This document shows positions 33,787 to 42,072 of a DNA stretch of 64,000 nucleotides, piece by piece. How positions within the stretch are numbered: position 1 is the stretch's first letter; every line of letters starts with the position of its first letter. The notes beneath the pieces were generated by a model that saw nothing but the letters and a program-made list of their open reading frames with translations, did not search any database and was not told the DNA's origin. The stretch comes from an uncultured Coriobacteriaceae bacterium (GTDB lineage: Bacteria; Actinomycetota; Coriobacteriia; Coriobacteriales; Coriobacteriaceae): positions 1-64,000 of the forward strand of contig CALUIM010000008.1 in NCBI GenBank assembly GCA_944320725.1. Direction: 5' to 3'. Position numbers and translations under genes: made by a program.

Positions 33787-34569
33787 CTACCGGCCGGTTC
33801 TCTTCTTGCCAAACATGACTCCAAAAGTCCCGATGAAACATCTGAGGTCCATTGCGAACCCCGCGCTCCTTGCGTACTCGAGCTCGATTCGCTGGCGTTC
33901 CCCGCTCTCGAACGTGGCATCGTTCCTCCGCGTCGCCTGCCAAAGGCCTGTAATTCCCGCAGGAACGGAAAGCACGGTTCCCGCCTCATCCCCGAACCAC
34001 TCAATCTCCTCACTCGAAACGGCACGCGGGCCGATGACGCTCATGTCGCCCTTGAGCACGTTCAGGAAGTTCGGCATCTCGTCGAGACTCAGCCGACGCA
34101 GCTTCCGTCCGAGAGGCGTTATGCGCGGGTCGTCGTCGACCTTGCGCTCGCGGTGCCACTGCGCGAGCTGCTCCGCGTCCAGGTACTTCTCGACGTCGTC
34201 GGAATCGGCCACCATGGTGCGGAACTTGTAGATGCGGAAGGTCCGCCCCAGACGGCCGATGCGGGTCTGGGAGTAGATTGGCGAGCCCTTCGTATCCGCA
34301 ACGATCGCCAAAGAGAGGACCAGACCGGGTATAAAGCCGACGACGATCACGCAGGCGCTGAACACGAGGTCGAACAGCCTCTTCGCGAAGCGGTACAGCG
34401 GCGGCCTACGGTCGAGACTCCTGCACTGCTCGGCGAATGCGTCCGTCCCTAGTTTTGGCGTCCCCCTTCGACACTCCACGCCCGCCTCACCGAGAGATAC
34501 CTCCACCGGGAAGAGAGCATCGGATCCCGCCGCAGCCGTCGCTGCTCTGTCCGTAAGGTTGTTTGCCAT
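33787..34569 (-). CDS. Initiating sugar-phosphate transferase (PglC/WbaP-type)
   Basis: This enzyme places the first sugar phosphate on undecaprenyl phosphate. It has 260 residues: a variable N-terminus of about 65 residues and one re-entrant membrane helix (about 75-100, LFDLVFSACVIVVGFIPGLV). The catalytic core follows with GSPIYSQTRIGRLGRTFRIY, KFRTMVADSDD, DDPRITPLGRKLRRLSLDE and MPNFLNVLKGDMSVIGPR. It is full length for the PglC-like short form. It is the first gene of the glycan operon. Its ATG touches the stop of the broken comEC frame (TAAATG). Confidence 0.92.
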   Translation of the reverse strand: MANNLTDRAATAAAGSDALFPVEVSLGEAGVECRRGTPKLGTDAFAEQCRSLDRRPPLYRFAKRLFDLVFSACVIVVGFIPGLVLSLAIVADTKGSPIYSQTRIGRLGRTFRIYKFRTMVADSDDVEKYLDAEQLAQWHRERKVDDDPRITPLGRKLRRLSLDEMPNFLNVLKGDMSVIGPRAVSSEEIEWFGDEAGTVLSVPAGITGLWQATRRNDATFESGERQRIELEYARSAGFAMDLRCFIGTFGVMFGKKRTGR

Positions 34570-36144
34570 TTACGCCACCGTCCCAACGGCCGCGAAAGGA
34601 GCCCGCGCGAAGGCACAGAGATGCCGTCCCGAGGTGCCCTCCGGGCCCCCGAAAACGGCAAAAGACAAGAATTGGAAGCTGGTATAATGGTGGCGTGCAC
34701 CCAAGGAAGTTCCCGGGCGACGCTCGCATTTTTGCAGGTCAAGTGAGGAATTTTCTGGATGCGATAAGGATTTGGTCGGCTCCCCGTCGCCCGGTGTCCC
34801 TATTATTACCGGAGCCATGGGCACCATGCACACGTATGCCACCGGTGGAATCAATGCCAGCGCAACACCCACCACCCCAACCACCAGCAAGGCTGTCATC
34901 AAGGGTCCTAATACGAGGTTGGCGAGCGGTGCGACCAGCGAGAGCTCGCCAAAGATGGGCATGGTGATGGGAAGCGTTGCCCATTGCGCGCAGAGGGTGA
35001 GCGCAAGCGCCTGCGCCACCGCCGGCGGCATGTGCAATGATTGCAAGACATAGTCGAGATACGACGCGAACAGCACGATGAAGCACACGCTCGCAGCAGA
35101 AAGCTGAAATCCCAGGTCGAAGACCACCCCGGCATCGCACATGATGAGCACGATAACCGTGATAGAAAGCGCGGACACCGCATGCGACCTACGTCCAAAC
35201 AGCCCCACACCCATCGCAATGCATACCATGACGAGCGAACGCATCGCAGAGGCGGAGCCGCCGGTGAGCACGGCATAAAGGGCCATCGCTATCGCGAGGA
35301 CAGCGCACCGCACCATACGAGGAGCCCGAATGGCGTCGAGCAAACCCGCCAAGAGCGCGGATACGAGCGCAAGATGGCTGCCCGACACCGCCACGAGATG
35401 ACTCGTACCGGTTGCCGCAAACAAATCGGCATACCGTCCCGCATTCAGCTCGGTTGTTCTTCCCAACACGATACCCGCGGTAAGCGCCCGCGCCTCGCGC
35501 GATGCCGGCTCGATGAGCTCCAGGATATGCGATCGTACGCTTGTGAGCGGATCGGCTTGGAGCTCGCGTGAGATCACCCGCACAACCGAGACCTCCGCGA
35601 CGCATCCTTCCATAAACAACGAGCGCGACCAGGTATCGTCTTGTGCAAGCGGAGTCGCCCTCCCCACCACGCGGTAGCGATACCGCGGGTCCAGAGCCGT
35701 ATCTGATGAGAGCTGCACGAGCGCCACATCGTGCCCGGCATCATCACACACCACAGCGCGGGTGCGCACGCCGTACGCCGAAACAGACGGATCGCCCTGG
35801 GGTTGCACGGTATATGCGCTTACGGGCCGCTCGAAAAAAGATGACGTATCCGCCGCTCGCTGAACAAGTGCCATAGATGCAGCACCTGATCCGAGCACCA
35901 GGCCAAGCGCAACCGGCAGCAAAGCCCGAACCCAAGCACCATGTCCCGTAACCACCCGCACCACGACCCCGATGAGGCCTGTCGCCACAAGTGCAGCCGT
36001 GCCGGCGATAGGCAATGAGGGACGCGGGCGCCATCCAAGCTCAAGGACCAGCATTGCCGCTGTCAGCACCGTGAGCGCGCACCAGGTACTCGAGGGCACG
36101 AGTGGACGCGGTGGAAACTCAGCTGTTGCGTGTCGCCTCCTCAT
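34570..36144 (-). pseudogene. comEC: Truncated comEC (DNA uptake channel), 3' part replaced
   Basis: ComEC forms the DNA-uptake channel. The 524-residue frame is normal up to about residue 447. It has N-terminal membrane helices, the DUF4131 region and much of the competence domain (TGTSHLVAVSGSHLALVSAL, then LYAVLTGGSASAMRSLVMVC). After YVCMVPMAPV, near base 34803, it changes to unrelated polar sequence, with no further helices and no metallo-beta-lactamase domain. ComEC proteins are usually 700-800 residues. The downstream gene expected after comEC (holA) is also absent and the glycan operon starts instead. The 5' end overlaps comEA in the normal way. I treat it as a broken gene at a rearrangement boundary. 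Confidence 0.85.
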
Positions 36145-36827
36145 ATGCGTATCGAACTTTTGAGCTTCTCGAATTTCTTTTCGCCGATGCCCGAGACGCG
36201 CATGATATCTTCGATCGAGGTGAACGGACCACCCTGCTCCCGCTCGTCGATAATCGCCCGGGCCGTTGAGGGCCCTACCCCGGGCAACTCATCGAGCTCA
36301 TCAAGCCCGGCCGTATTGATGTTCACCAGCGCACTTGCTGCGGCATCGCCATCGCCCCCGCCGGTATCAGCTGCATCTGGCGCCATCTCACCCACACGGG
36401 GAACATGCACCTTCTCTCCGTCGAGAAGCTTCGCAGCTCGGTTGATTGACGAAAGATCGGCATCAGCGGTTTGACCACCTGCCGCCTCGATGGCATCGAT
36501 CACGCGCGCATCAGAATCAAGCTCGACCACTCCGGGGCTTGCTACCGCGCCCGTGACGTCAACCTTGATGGCTTCCTCTTCGGCATCCGCCTGAAGCGCT
36601 GACACCGTATCCGAATCTTCAGCTGCGCGCTCTGCCCCTGCCTCTGAGCCCTCCTGCGAGCCAGCATGCGTCTGCACGACGAGCGGATCGCGCTGGGCCG
36701 TCGATATCCCCAGCACCACCACAACGAGCACAACAACGACTGCCACAAGAGCTGCAACAGGGCGCGATCCAACCGCCTGAACAATGTGCTCGTAGTGCCG
36801 ATCTTGTTCCAGTTGCGCCATACACAA
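36141..36827 (-). CDS. comEA: ComEA-like DNA-binding competence protein
   Basis: ComEA binds incoming DNA outside the membrane. The product is 228 residues from GTG 36827; ATG 36821 is an alternative. There is one N-terminal membrane helix (about residues 30-48, AALVAVVVVLVVVVLGIS), an acidic linker, a SLBB-like stretch (KVDVTGAVASPGVVELDSDA) and two helix-hairpin-helix motifs at the end (LDELPGVGPSTARAIIDERE, IEDIMRVSGIGEKKFEKLKS). All parts are intact. Its ribosome-binding site lies in the arm of a strong hairpin. It overlaps comEC by 4 bp, so the gene pair is a normal competence operon apart from the truncation of comEC. Confidence 0.92.
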   Translation of the reverse strand: MCMAQLEQDRHYEHIVQAVGSRPVAALVAVVVVLVVVVLGISTAQRDPLVVQTHAGSQEGSEAGAERAAEDSDTVSALQADAEEEAIKVDVTGAVASPGVVELDSDARVIDAIEAAGGQTADADLSSINRAAKLLDGEKVHVPRVGEMAPDAADTGGGDGDAAASALVNINTAGLDELDELPGVGPSTARAIIDEREQGGPFTSIEDIMRVSGIGEKKFEKLKSSIRI

Positions 36828-36828
36828 T

Positions 36829-36866
36829 CACCCCTTGTTCGCATCGTCTCATGCAAACAAGGGGTG
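36829..36866 (-). promoter_or_regulatory. Strong hairpin sequestering the comEA ribosome-binding site
   Basis: CACCCCTTGTTCGCAT and ATGCAAACAAGGGGTG form a 16-bp stem with one mismatch and a 6-base loop. On the minus strand the 3' arm contains the AAGGGG ribosome-binding site just before comEA. No T-run follows, so it may control translation rather than terminate, although a terminator for thiI is possible. Confidence 0.6.
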
Positions 36867-36897
36867 CAACGCGTCAAATCAAATTTCTGAAACGCGG

Positions 36898-36926
36898 TCT
36901 AACAAGCATCTAACAGCTGGCTAACA
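36898..36926. promoter_or_regulatory. Three CTAACA repeats at 11-bp spacing
   Basis: CTAACA starts at 36899, 36910 and 36921, exactly one 11-bp step apart. Direct repeats with this period are typical binding sites of PhoB/OmpR-family response regulators. The site overlaps the thiI stop and lies about 75-100 bp upstream of comEA. Confidence 0.4.
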
Positions 36927-38174
36927 ACGCACCTCATCGCCTGGGAGAGCAGGAGCAAGTGCATCGTAGTGCCGCTCACGCCAACGACGTGGCGCCCTGT
37001 ATGAAGCGCTCTCGAAGTCGCGGTACTCAACAGCCTGAACGAGCTGATCGATCATCGCATCGTGTTCGAAGGCGCTCCATGCCTCATGCACATCGTCGAG
37101 CTTGGCATGCGTCTCCGGGCGGCGCGGCATAAACAGGGTGCAGCAATCAGGCGCATCTTGGCACGAGATCTCATACGTCCCGATGCTTTGCGCACGTTCG
37201 ATGATCTCGATCTTGTCCGACCCAATGAGCGGACGAAAGACCGGGATATCCACGACTTCGTTCACCGCCATAATGTTCTCGAGCGTCTGCGAGGCTACCT
37301 GCCCCAGCGACTCGCCCGTCACAATCGCCTTCGCGCCCTCGATGCGCGCGATGCGCTCGGCCACCGCGTACATAACGCGACGATACATGATGACGCGCAG
37401 CGAACTCGGGCAATCGAGCGAAATCTGCCGCTGTGCATCACCGAAGGGCACCACGTAGAGCCGTCCAATCTGGATAGCAGGAGCAAGCTGCTCGATGATG
37501 TCCTGACAGAGAAACTCGCTCGTATCAGACGTCTGAGGGCGACCGGAAAAATGAACCGGTACGCACACCGCGCCGCGCCGCGCAAGCTGCCAGGTTGCAA
37601 CCGGCGAATCGATGCCGGACGAAAGCAAGGTAACCACCTTGCCAGCGCTTCCCACAGGAAGCCCGCCCACGCCGCGCACCGACCGCGCGTAGACGTAGAC
37701 ACTCCCCTGGACCACATGCACATAGACCGTTGCATCAGGATCGTGCATGCGAACGATCTTATCGGGAAATGCCTCGCAAAGCACCTCGCCCACCTGACGA
37801 TTCAAGTCGAGCGAGGAGAGCTCGTAATCGGTGTTCGAACGACGCGCATGCACCTTGAAGGTGGTAAACGATTCCACCTCACCAAGCGCCCGCACCGCGG
37901 CCTCACAGTACTCATGTGGATCGCGATTGGTGTGGTACGCAAGGGATACGCGGGCCACACCCGGCACGCGTCGCAGCACATCAAGCGCACGCTCCGCCTC
38001 GCCAGGCACGGAAAACGAGATGAGAATATGACCCGAAATGCGCACGCAGGCCGCAACGGAAAAGGCGGCAAGCGCCGCCTTACAAGCATCGATGAGTATG
38101 CGCTCGAAGCGAGATCTATTGCGCCCTTTAAGGCCCACTTCGTGATAGTGGACCAAACAGACTCTACTCGCCAT
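36921..38174 (-). CDS. thiI: tRNA 4-thiouridine synthetase ThiI
   Basis: ThiI adenylates U8 of tRNA and inserts sulfur; it can also feed thiazole synthesis. The 417-residue protein has an N-terminal ferredoxin-like and THUMP region (residues 1-165) and the PP-loop LLSSGIDSPVATWQLARRG near residue 183. The VTGESLGQVASQTLENIMAV block and the DCCTLFMPRRPETHAKL region follow. There is no C-terminal rhodanese domain, as is usual outside Proteobacteria. It lies 1 bp after rpoZ in operon order. Confidence 0.93.
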   Translation of the reverse strand: MASRVCLVHYHEVGLKGRNRSRFERILIDACKAALAAFSVAACVRISGHILISFSVPGEAERALDVLRRVPGVARVSLAYHTNRDPHEYCEAAVRALGEVESFTTFKVHARRSNTDYELSSLDLNRQVGEVLCEAFPDKIVRMHDPDATVYVHVVQGSVYVYARSVRGVGGLPVGSAGKVVTLLSSGIDSPVATWQLARRGAVCVPVHFSGRPQTSDTSEFLCQDIIEQLAPAIQIGRLYVVPFGDAQRQISLDCPSSLRVIMYRRVMYAVAERIARIEGAKAIVTGESLGQVASQTLENIMAVNEVVDIPVFRPLIGSDKIEIIERAQSIGTYEISCQDAPDCCTLFMPRRPETHAKLDDVHEAWSAFEHDAMIDQLVQAVEYRDFESASYRAPRRWRERHYDALAPALPGDEVRC

Positions 38175-38175
38175 G

Positions 38176-38457
38176 CTACAGCTCAGCTACCTTGTGCCCC
38201 AATGCGGTCTCAAACCGATCGTGGTCATAGGAGATGTCACCGTCGACGATCTCCTCCATGGCCATCGAGATGCTGTCCTTACCCGAAAGAGCAATCGTGA
38301 TGTCGTCGACATCCTGGACAGCGAGCACGCGGCTGTGCTGGCCGCGGAGCATGCTGTTGATATCGCAGGCGCGCTTTGATGCGAGCGCAGCCAGCAGGAA
38401 CCGGTTGTTATCGGTCTTCTTAAGAAGGTCGTCGATAGGCGGCTTGACTACGGACAT
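38176..38457 (-). CDS. rpoZ: RNA polymerase omega subunit
   Basis: A 93-residue protein with the RpoZ core. PPIDDLLKKTDNNRFLLAALASKRACDINSM covers conserved region 1-2, followed by a helical DDITIALSGKDSISMAMEEI block. Omega binds the beta-prime subunit and helps polymerase assembly. The position after gmk is the usual arrangement (gmk-rpoZ). Length is normal for actinobacterial omega. Confidence 0.92.
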   Translation of the reverse strand: MSVVKPPIDDLLKKTDNNRFLLAALASKRACDINSMLRGQHSRVLAVQDVDDITIALSGKDSISMAMEEIVDGDISYDHDRFETALGHKVAEL

Positions 38458-38460
38458 GCC

Positions 38461-39030
38461 TCAGTTCCTTTCATAGGCATCTATGATGCGCAATAAGCCC
38501 GAACAGGCGGTTTCCAGATCATCGTTCACGAGAACCTCGTCGTAGCGCTCGGCCAAGGCAAGCTCGCCTCGAGCATTCTCGAGCCGAAGCGCAATCGATT
38601 CCGGCGTCTCGGTGCCGCGGCCAACAAGACGCTGCTCGAGCTCCTCGAGCGACGGCGGCTTGATGAAAATCAGCACCGAATCGGGAAACTTCTCTTTCAC
38701 CTGGAGCGCGCCCTGGACGTCGATCTCCAAAATGAGCGATGATCCCTTATCGAAGTTGCGTCGCACCTCGCTAACGAGCGTGCCATAGCAGTTGCCGTGA
38801 ACATGCGCCCACTCAACGAACTCATTGGCATCGACGCGACGCTTGAATTCATCCGGTGAGAGAAAGAAATAGCTCACGCCATCGATCTCACCCTCACGTG
38901 GCTTCCTCGTAGTAGCGGAAACCGCCAAGCCCAGAGACGGATGCCTCTTGCGCGCAAGCGCTACAAGAGTTCCCTTCCCTGCGCCTGACGGCCCGGAAAC
39001 TACAAAGAGCTTTGGCTCGATGCGCGACAC
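38461..39030 (-). CDS. gmk: Guanylate kinase
   Basis: Phosphorylates GMP to GDP. The 189-residue protein shows P-loop VVSGPSGAGKGTLVAL, the GMP-binding SATTRKPREGEIDGVSYFF and EFVEWAHVHGNCYGT stretches, and the ILEIDVQGALQVKEK block. Complete and of normal length. It overlaps the mihF stop by one base and precedes rpoZ by 3 bp, forming the mihF-gmk-rpoZ-thiI run. Confidence 0.96.
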   Translation of the reverse strand: MSRIEPKLFVVSGPSGAGKGTLVALARKRHPSLGLAVSATTRKPREGEIDGVSYFFLSPDEFKRRVDANEFVEWAHVHGNCYGTLVSEVRRNFDKGSSLILEIDVQGALQVKEKFPDSVLIFIKPPSLEELEQRLVGRGTETPESIALRLENARGELALAERYDEVLVNDDLETACSGLLRIIDAYERN

Positions 39031-39338
39031 TATTTGGTGAGCGCCTCGAGAAGCTGCTCGCGCTGACGGACACCGAGGCCCTGAACGCGACGCGTAGCGG
39101 AGATGCCCAGCTCGTCCATGATCTTGGCAGCCTTAGCCTTGCCATAGCCGGGGAGCGACTCGATGAGGGTGGAAACCTTCATGCGAGAGGCGATGGGATC
39201 ATCGGAGTTGAGGACGGACTCGAGGGAAACCTCGCCCTTCTTGATCTTCTCGCGAAGCTCGGCACGGGCGTGACGGGCGGCAGCGGCCTTCTCGAGAGCG
39301 GCCTTGCGCTGCTCATCAGTGAGCTGAGGAAGCGCCAT
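39030..39338 (-). CDS. mihF: Actinobacterial-type integration host factor MihF
   Basis: A 102-residue DNA-bending protein of the actinobacterial IHF type, unrelated to the HU-like IHF. ATG 39338 has a GGAGG site; a longer frame exists but lacks a better start. The helical N-terminus (DEQRKAALEKAAAARHARAE) precedes the helix-two-turn-helix DNA-binding region VSTLIESLPGYGKAKAAKIM and ISATRRVQGLGVRQREQLLE. Location right before gmk is the classic order in Actinobacteria. In mycobacteria it is essential for chromosome organisation and phage L5 integration. Confidence 0.92.
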   Translation of the reverse strand: MALPQLTDEQRKAALEKAAAARHARAELREKIKKGEVSLESVLNSDDPIASRMKVSTLIESLPGYGKAKAAKIMDELGISATRRVQGLGVRQREQLLEALTK

Positions 39339-39373
39339 TAGAACCTCCAAATACTAGGTCTTACATACACGGT

Positions 39374-39402
39374 TGTATAAAAAGCGCGATTGACCTTGGA
39401 AA
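39374..39402 (-). promoter_or_regulatory. Promoter candidate for mihF-gmk-rpoZ
   Basis: TTTCCA (39402-39397) and TATACA (39379-39374) are 17 bp apart on the minus strand, with transcription predicted to start about 28 bases before the GGAGG site of mihF. An alternative TTGAAC-N17-TAAGGT lies further upstream (39461-39433). Confidence 0.4.
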
Positions 39403-39463
39403 ATGTAGGTAACCGCATATAACCGGATAATTACCTTAGTCGAAGTGCGGGCAAAGTTCAAGC

Positions 39464-39484
39464 AAAATACCTGCTGATAGCAGG
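39464..39484 (-). terminator. Intrinsic terminator of the pyrimidine operon
   Basis: CCTGCT-ATC-AGCAGG on the minus strand is followed by TATTTT. It lies about 70 bp after the pyrF stop and before the mihF promoter region. A perfect palindrome CGTTCGCGAACG (39509-39520) lies between pyrF and this stem. Confidence 0.6.
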
Positions 39485-39551
39485 ACCAATCCGCCGAACT
39501 CCATAGAACGTTCGCGAACGGTAGCTCAAAACCCGCAGGTCATGTGAGCCT

Positions 39552-40274
39552 CTACGCGTCGCGCACAAGCTCCTCGACGATCGCCTCGAACGCCGCCACA
39601 GGGTCATTTGCGCCGGTAATAGGCCTGCCGATCACCAGATGGCTCGCACCGGCGCGGATGGCGGCGGCCGGTGTGGCAACACGACTCTGGTCTCCCAGCG
39701 CGGCACCCGCGGGACGTACGCCCGGCGTCACAATAAGCGCCTCCTCACCTAAGAGTTGACGCATAGCCGCCGCTTCCTGTGGTGAGCAGACAATACCGTC
39801 TGCGCCATGGGAGCACGCGAGCTCAGCGAGCAGCGCCGCCTCGGAGGCGACATCGCGCTCGACACCGATACTCGCAAGCGCCTGCTGGTCCATGCTCGTG
39901 AGCACGGTGACGGCGATCACGCGCGCACGATCACCCTCGGTAAGCGCCACCGACGACACGCCTTCGAGTGCCGCAGCGGCCATGGGGCCCGCGCCCAATC
40001 CATGAATCGTGATGAGATCGGCACCAGTACGCGCAGCAGACGCAGCGGCACCACGAACCTGATGCGGGATGTCGTGCAGCTTAAGATCGAGAAACACCTT
40101 GAAGCCGCGCTCTTTAAAGGCAGAGACGATAGCGGGTCCCTCGGCATAGAACAGCGTCATGCCGATCTTGACCCATGTCGCCTTGCCGGCAAGAGCGTCG
40201 GCGAGCTCGAGGGCGCGCGGCGCATCGCAATCAAGCGCGACCATAATCCTCGAAGCGGCATCTTGCGCTAGCAT
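39552..40274 (-). CDS. pyrF: Orotidine 5'-phosphate decarboxylase
   Basis: Last step of UMP synthesis. From ATG 40274 the product has 240 residues. Motifs are IMVALDCDAPRALELADALA, WVKIGMTLFYAEGP and the catalytic FLDLKLHDIPHQV. VTPGVRPAG and SHLVIGRPITGANDP form the phosphate site. The start overlaps the pyrD stop, which argues against the longer upstream frame. Complete. Confidence 0.95.
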   Translation of the reverse strand: MLAQDAASRIMVALDCDAPRALELADALAGKATWVKIGMTLFYAEGPAIVSAFKERGFKVFLDLKLHDIPHQVRGAAASAARTGADLITIHGLGAGPMAAAALEGVSSVALTEGDRARVIAVTVLTSMDQQALASIGVERDVASEAALLAELACSHGADGIVCSPQEAAAMRQLLGEEALIVTPGVRPAGAALGDQSRVATPAAAIRAGASHLVIGRPITGANDPVAAFEAIVEELVRDA

Positions 40275-41191
40275 TCGAACGCTCCAATCAGCTCGCTGAT
40301 ATGCGATACACCCTGAGATGCGGCCCATGCCTCGAGCTCATCGAGAATGCGGGACGCAGCGTCGGGCTCGGCGAAGCTCGCCATGCCAACGGAGACGACT
40401 GAAGCACCCGCCAGGATGAACTCAGCTGCGTCCTCGCCAGTCATGACACCACCAACGCCGCAGACCGGAATATCGACCGCCTGGCATACCTCCCACACCA
40501 TGCGTACAGCAATGGGATGCAGCAACGGGCCGGAAAGACCGCCGGTAGGCTTCGAAAGCTTGGAGCGGCGCGTATGGACGTCGATCGCCATGCCCGGGAT
40601 GGAATTGATGACCGTAAGACCGTCGGCGCCTTCTGCCTCGAGGGCCCGCGCGATCTCGGGCAGGCGAACCGGTGCCATCTTAACGAGCAGCGGACGTTTG
40701 GTAATCGGACGACATGCGCGCATGACCTCAGCCGCGCCCTCGGGCGTCGAGCCGCACGCCGCACCACCGGCAGCGATATTGGGACAGCTTACATTGAGCT
40801 CGAACGCGCTCGCCCACGGGCAAAGCTCCTCAAAGAGCTCAAGTGCAGCAACGTACTCCTCGGTGGAGTGCCCTGCTACCTGACAGATAACCGCCGTTCC
40901 CTTGGACGCGAGGTCGGCGAGATACTCCCCCGATTCCTCGACCATGCCGCGCACACCAGGGTTCTGCAGGCCCACCGAGTTCATCATGCCGCCACGGACC
41001 TCGGTCATACGGGGCTTGGGGTTACCAGGCCACGGCTCGGCGGCAGAACCCTTCGTGGTGATGGCACCGAGACGTGACACATCGAAGAAATTCTGGAACT
41101 GCCAGCCAAATCCAAACGTGCCGGAAGCGGTATTGATGGGGTTCTTAAGCTTCATGCCGGCGAAATCGACGGCCATATCGACAGTACTCAC
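40268..41191 (-). CDS. pyrD: Dihydroorotate dehydrogenase B, catalytic subunit
   Basis: Oxidises dihydroorotate to orotate. GTG 41191 behind AGGAGG gives 307 residues and overlaps the pyrK stop (GTGA). Motifs are MKLKNPINTASGTFGFGWQF, GAITTKGSAAEPWPGNP and FELNVSCPNIAAGG with the catalytic cysteine. Others are PLLVKMAPV and ADGLTVINSIPGMAIDV. The cysteine and the adjacent pyrK gene mark the class 1B, NAD-linked form. Confidence 0.95.
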   Translation of the reverse strand: MSTVDMAVDFAGMKLKNPINTASGTFGFGWQFQNFFDVSRLGAITTKGSAAEPWPGNPKPRMTEVRGGMMNSVGLQNPGVRGMVEESGEYLADLASKGTAVICQVAGHSTEEYVAALELFEELCPWASAFELNVSCPNIAAGGAACGSTPEGAAEVMRACRPITKRPLLVKMAPVRLPEIARALEAEGADGLTVINSIPGMAIDVHTRRSKLSKPTGGLSGPLLHPIAVRMVWEVCQAVDIPVCGVGGVMTGEDAAEFILAGASVVSVGMASFAEPDAASRILDELEAWAASQGVSHISELIGAFEC

Positions 41192-41985
41192 CAGACGACC
41201 TCCTGAGCATCGAAGACCGGGCCACACATGCAGGCGCCCTTCATACCGTGAACCGTCTCGACCGCGCACGTGGCGCATGCGCCGAAGCCGCAGCTCATCA
41301 TGCGCTCAACCGAAGCCTCGCACGAGGCTGCAGCTTCCTCGGCAAGCGCGGCGATCTTTGCCATCATGGGCTCGGGACCGCACGTGGCTACGTAGTCATA
41401 ATGGCGATCGGCGTCGCGCAGAAGCTGCTCGGCGGGAACGGTGCAGAATCCGTAGTGGCCGAGCGAACCGTCGTCGGTAGCAAGCAAAACAGCACCGGCG
41501 CCCGCATCTTTGAACGCATCGGCGCCAACGAGCGCAGAGGCAGTGGCAGCGCCGATACACACATCGAACGGAATGCCCGCCGCACCAAGCTGACGAGCAA
41601 GGCAGAGCACCGGCGGCACGCCAATCCCGCCCGCAACGAGCAGGGCGCGCGTGCACCCTTCGGGTACGGTCCAACCATGGCCACCAGGGCCAAGCACGGT
41701 GCTCGTGGCACCCGGCTGCATCTGAGCAAGGCGCTCGGTGCCCTCACCCACGACGGCATACCAGATATCGATGGTGCCCTCATCGGGATCTGCCGCGGCA
41801 AATGAGAGCGGGATACGCAGCAGGCTCATCGCGTTGCCAGGAACAGCGAGATTGAGGAACTGGCCGGGCTCGAGACGACGCGCAAGCTCGGGCGCGGCGA
41901 TGCGCAGGGCATAGATGTCCTGCGCGATGGGCTCGTTGGTCACAACGGTGAAGTCATGAATACGAGCGGGAGAAGGCGTTGGCAT
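41188..41985 (-). CDS. pyrK: Dihydroorotate dehydrogenase B, electron-transfer subunit
   Basis: Passes electrons from PyrD to NAD through FAD and a 2Fe-2S cluster. ATG 41985 behind GGGAG gives 265 residues. The FAD site LNLAVPGNAMSLLRIPLSFA, the NAD site ALLVAGGIGVPPVLCLARQL and a C-terminal 2Fe-2S ligand set (MMSCGFGACATCAVETVHGM, then CMCGPVF) are all present. Length is normal. Confidence 0.94.
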   Translation of the reverse strand: MPTPSPARIHDFTVVTNEPIAQDIYALRIAAPELARRLEPGQFLNLAVPGNAMSLLRIPLSFAAADPDEGTIDIWYAVVGEGTERLAQMQPGATSTVLGPGGHGWTVPEGCTRALLVAGGIGVPPVLCLARQLGAAGIPFDVCIGAATASALVGADAFKDAGAGAVLLATDDGSLGHYGFCTVPAEQLLRDADRHYDYVATCGPEPMMAKIAALAEEAAASCEASVERMMSCGFGACATCAVETVHGMKGACMCGPVFDAQEVVW

Positions 41986-42007
41986 ATGGCTCCCTTCAAA
42001 ACGATGA

Positions 42008-42037
42008 TGCACGGCCCACGCAGACGCGGGCCGTGCA
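42008..42037. terminator. Perfect 10-bp stem between pyrC and pyrK
   Basis: TGCACGGCCC and GGGCCGTGCA flank a 10-base loop. On the minus strand TCATCGTTTTG follows. It may be a partial terminator, or it may set the pyrK ribosome-binding site that comes about 15 bases later. Confidence 0.5.
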
Positions 42038-42072
42038 CTCAGCATACCATGACAGGCTAAGGCATCTACGCG

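Noticed and set aside
34683-34688. TATAAT on the plus strand as a promoter in the comEC-glycan junction
   Set aside because: No -35 box at a proper distance and no plus-strand gene follows.
39509-39520. LexA-type SOS box at CGTTCGCGAACG
   Set aside because: The half-site order and spacing do not match the Gram-positive or actinobacterial LexA consensus.
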